7,209 nucleotides of DNA from Gammaproteobacteria bacterium (lineage in GTDB: Bacteria > Pseudomonadota > Gammaproteobacteria > S012-40). Below, piece after piece: positions 5,426 to 7,209 of this stretch. The notes under the pieces were generated by a model that was not told the origin of the DNA, did not search any database, and saw nothing but the letters and a program-made list of their open reading frames with translations. The stretch's first letter is position 1, and each line of letters starts with the position of its first letter. The stretch lies in assembly GCA_029864945.1 (NCBI GenBank), contig JAOTSL010000163.1:1-7209 (forward strand). The letters run 5' to 3'. The position numbers and the translations under genes are program-made.

Positions 5426-7209
5426 ATGATGACCTTGCCGACAGGTGTTACTGATATTGCAGGTGTTGTAAGTGAGACAGATGTAAAATACGCCGAATTA
5501 CATTGCCTGAGTAATTTCACTTTCTTACGCGGTGCCTCTCATCCCGAAGAGCTGGTAGAGAAAGCCGTCAGTCTGGGTTATGAAGCATTGGCGATTACGG
5601 ATGAATGCTCTTTATCCGCTGTAGTGCGAGCACACGTTAAAGCAAAGTCACTCAACTTTAAATTAATCATTGGTAGTGAGTTTTTTTTAGACGAGGGTTT
5701 GCACCTTATTTTATTGGCCGTTAATCGCGAGAGTTACGGTCAGCTATCCCGCTTAATCACAATCGCCAGACGCCAAGCTGAAAAGGGTGAATATTATCTT
5801 GATTATTCCCTGCTTGAAAAGCATTACCCTGATAAATGTTTGGCGTTGTGGATTCCATCAAAAGAGGAGAACTATAAAACTGAATTATCCTTTCTTAAAA
5901 CACGTTTCACAGAAAAACTATGGATTTCCGTCGAATTATTAATAAATGGAAATGATGAGTATCATTTAAAATCGCTGCAGACACTAGGCGAAAAATATCA
6001 GATTCCTTTATGTGCCAGCGGTAATGTCCACATGCACAGTCGTGACCGGCAGATGATACAGGACACAATAACGGCCATTAGATTGGTTGAGCCAATTTCG
6101 TCCCTGGGTAAATGTTTATATAGTAATGCTGAACGTTATTTGCGAACCCGAAAAAAAATTCAGGCTTTATATCCAGATGAGTTAATTAGGGAGACTGTTA
6201 ATATTGCAAACAGATGTTTTTTTTCACTTGATGAGCTGCGATACGAATATCCTGATGAAGTTGTAGTAACAGGGTATACGCCAAAGTCATGGTTACGTTA
6301 TCTCGTTGAGCAGGGAATGAATAGGCGTTGGCCACAAAGAACACCAGATAAAGTACTGAAGTTGATTGAGCATGAGTTGAAGCTTATTTCAGAACTTGAT
6401 TACGAACCGTATTTTTTAACGGTATACGACATCGTAAAATTTGCAAAAGATAAAGGTATATTATGTCAGGGCCGGGGTTCAGCGGCTAATTCAGTCACCT
6501 GTTATTGTCTTGGTATAACTGAAGTTGATCCGTCACGAATGAATGTATTGTTTGAACGTTTTATTTCAAAAGAACGCGACGAACCACCGGATATTGATGT
6601 GGACTTTGAACACGAACGCCGTGAAGAAGTGATTCAATATATTTATCAAAAATATGGTCGTACCCGTGCCGCGTTAACCGCAACGGTTATTACTTACCAA
6701 CCGAGAAGCGCTATTCGTGATGTTGGAAAAGCATTGGGTATGAGTCTTGATCAGGTTGATCGGCTTGCAAAAAATATTCACTGGTGGGACAGCAAAAAAG
6801 TAGATTCTGCTCGTCTAGAAGAAGTGGGTTTTTCCGTAAACAATCCCGTGATTCAGCAATTAATTCACATCGTTGGTTTGATCATTGGTTTTCCTCGTCA
6901 TTTATCTCAGCACGTCGGCGGATTTGTAATCTCGCGCGGACAGCTGTGTGAACTAGTGCCCATTGAAAATGCATCAATGAAAGACCGAACAGTGATTCAA
7001 TGGGAAAAAAATGATATTGAAGCTCTTGGTCTATTGAAAATAGATATTCTTGCTCTGGGCATGCTCAGTGCTATTCGCAAGGCCTTGACCTATGTCGGGC
7101 ATATGAAAAATCAGCCATTTTCCTTGTCGGATGTGCCCGCTGAAGATCCCGGCGTTTATAAAATGATGCAAAATGCAGATACGATTGGCGTTTTTCAAAT
7201 AGAATCCCG
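5426..7209 (+). CDS. dnaE2: DnaE2 (ImuC), error-prone DNA polymerase III alpha-type subunit, 3' truncated by the window
   Basis: DnaE2 is the C-family polymerase that carries out translesion synthesis with ImuA and ImuB. The frame is open to the window end (594 complete codons); the family is usually just over 1000 residues, so the remainder lies to the right. The PHP domain starts at YAELHCLSNFTFLRGASHPE (22-41) and includes ITDECSL (57-63), where the canonical His of DnaE is Glu, as is usual in DnaE2. The polymerase core shows GRGSAANS (349-356), FERFISKERDEPPDIDVDF (376-394) with catalytic Asp391 and Asp393 in the P-D-I-D-V-D-F motif, GFPRHLSQHVGGFVIS and LKIDILALGM with the third aspartate, Asp540. 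The start ATG ATG lies 6 bases after imuB, in the same frame, without a clear Shine-Dalgarno, so translation is probably coupled. Confidence 0.95.
   Translation, partial: MMTLPTGVTDIAGVVSETDVKYAELHCLSNFTFLRGASHPEELVEKAVSLGYEALAITDECSLSAVVRAHVKAKSLNFKLIIGSEFFLDEGLHLILLAVNRESYGQLSRLITIARRQAEKGEYYLDYSLLEKHYPDKCLALWIPSKEENYKTELSFLKTRFTEKLWISVELLINGNDEYHLKSLQTLGEKYQIPLCASGNVHMHSRDRQMIQDTITAIRLVEPISSLGKCLYSNAERYLRTRKKIQALYPDELIRETVNIANRCFFSLDELRYEYPDEVVVTGYTPKSWLRYLVEQGMNRRWPQRTPDKVLKLIEHELKLISELDYEPYFLTVYDIVKFAKDKGILCQGRGSAANSVTCYCLGITEVDPSRMNVLFERFISKERDEPPDIDVDFEHERREEVIQYIYQKYGRTRAALTATVITYQPRSAIRDVGKALGMSLDQVDRLAKNIHWWDSKKVDSARLEEVGFSVNNPVIQQLIHIVGLIIGFPRHLSQHVGGFVISRGQLCELVPIENASMKDRTVIQWEKNDIEALGLLKIDILALGMLSAIRKALTYVGHMKNQPFSLSDVPAEDPGVYKMMQNADTIGVFQIES

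Overview
This is an AT-rich bacterial window, probably from a gammaproteobacterium. The evidence is the gene families present (DUF1415, a small MOSC protein, DUF2461, DUF3224), the proteobacterial ImuA-ImuB-DnaE2 arrangement, and a LexA box of the gammaproteobacterial type (CTG-N10-CAG). I cannot name the genus from the sequence alone.

Left part (1-1542, + strand): the C-terminal tail of a probable cardiolipin synthase/phospholipase D protein, a small MOSC-domain protein starting at GTG, and a DUF1415 protein overlapping it by 17 bases. These three look like one transcription unit. After a 121-base gap lies a separate small gene for a 75-residue protein that resembles a heavy-metal-associated (ferredoxin-like) fold but has no CxxC metal site.

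Middle part (1543-2793, - strand): two genes read leftwards, DUF3224 then DUF2461, 48 bases apart and probably co-transcribed. They converge on the small gene and are divergent from the cassette to their right.

Right part (2926-7209, + strand): the DNA-damage mutagenesis cassette imuA-imuB-dnaE2 (dnaE2 is also called imuC). A strong LexA box overlaps the -10 element of a good sigma70 promoter 150-170 bases before imuA, so the cassette should be SOS-induced. ImuA (RecA/SulA-like), ImuB (a Y-family polymerase relative without its catalytic acids, acting as a hub on the sliding clamp) and DnaE2 (the error-prone C-family polymerase) are known to form a translesion 'mutasome'. dnaE2 runs off the right edge; 594 complete codons are present and include all three expected catalytic aspartates.

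The least explained part is the leader between the LexA box and imuA. It holds a possible 46-codon ORF with a hydrophobic N-terminal segment and a basic stretch, ending one base before the most likely imuA start. ImuB also has an unusual N-terminal extension of about 50 residues. I found no RNA genes, insertion sequences or CRISPR arrays.
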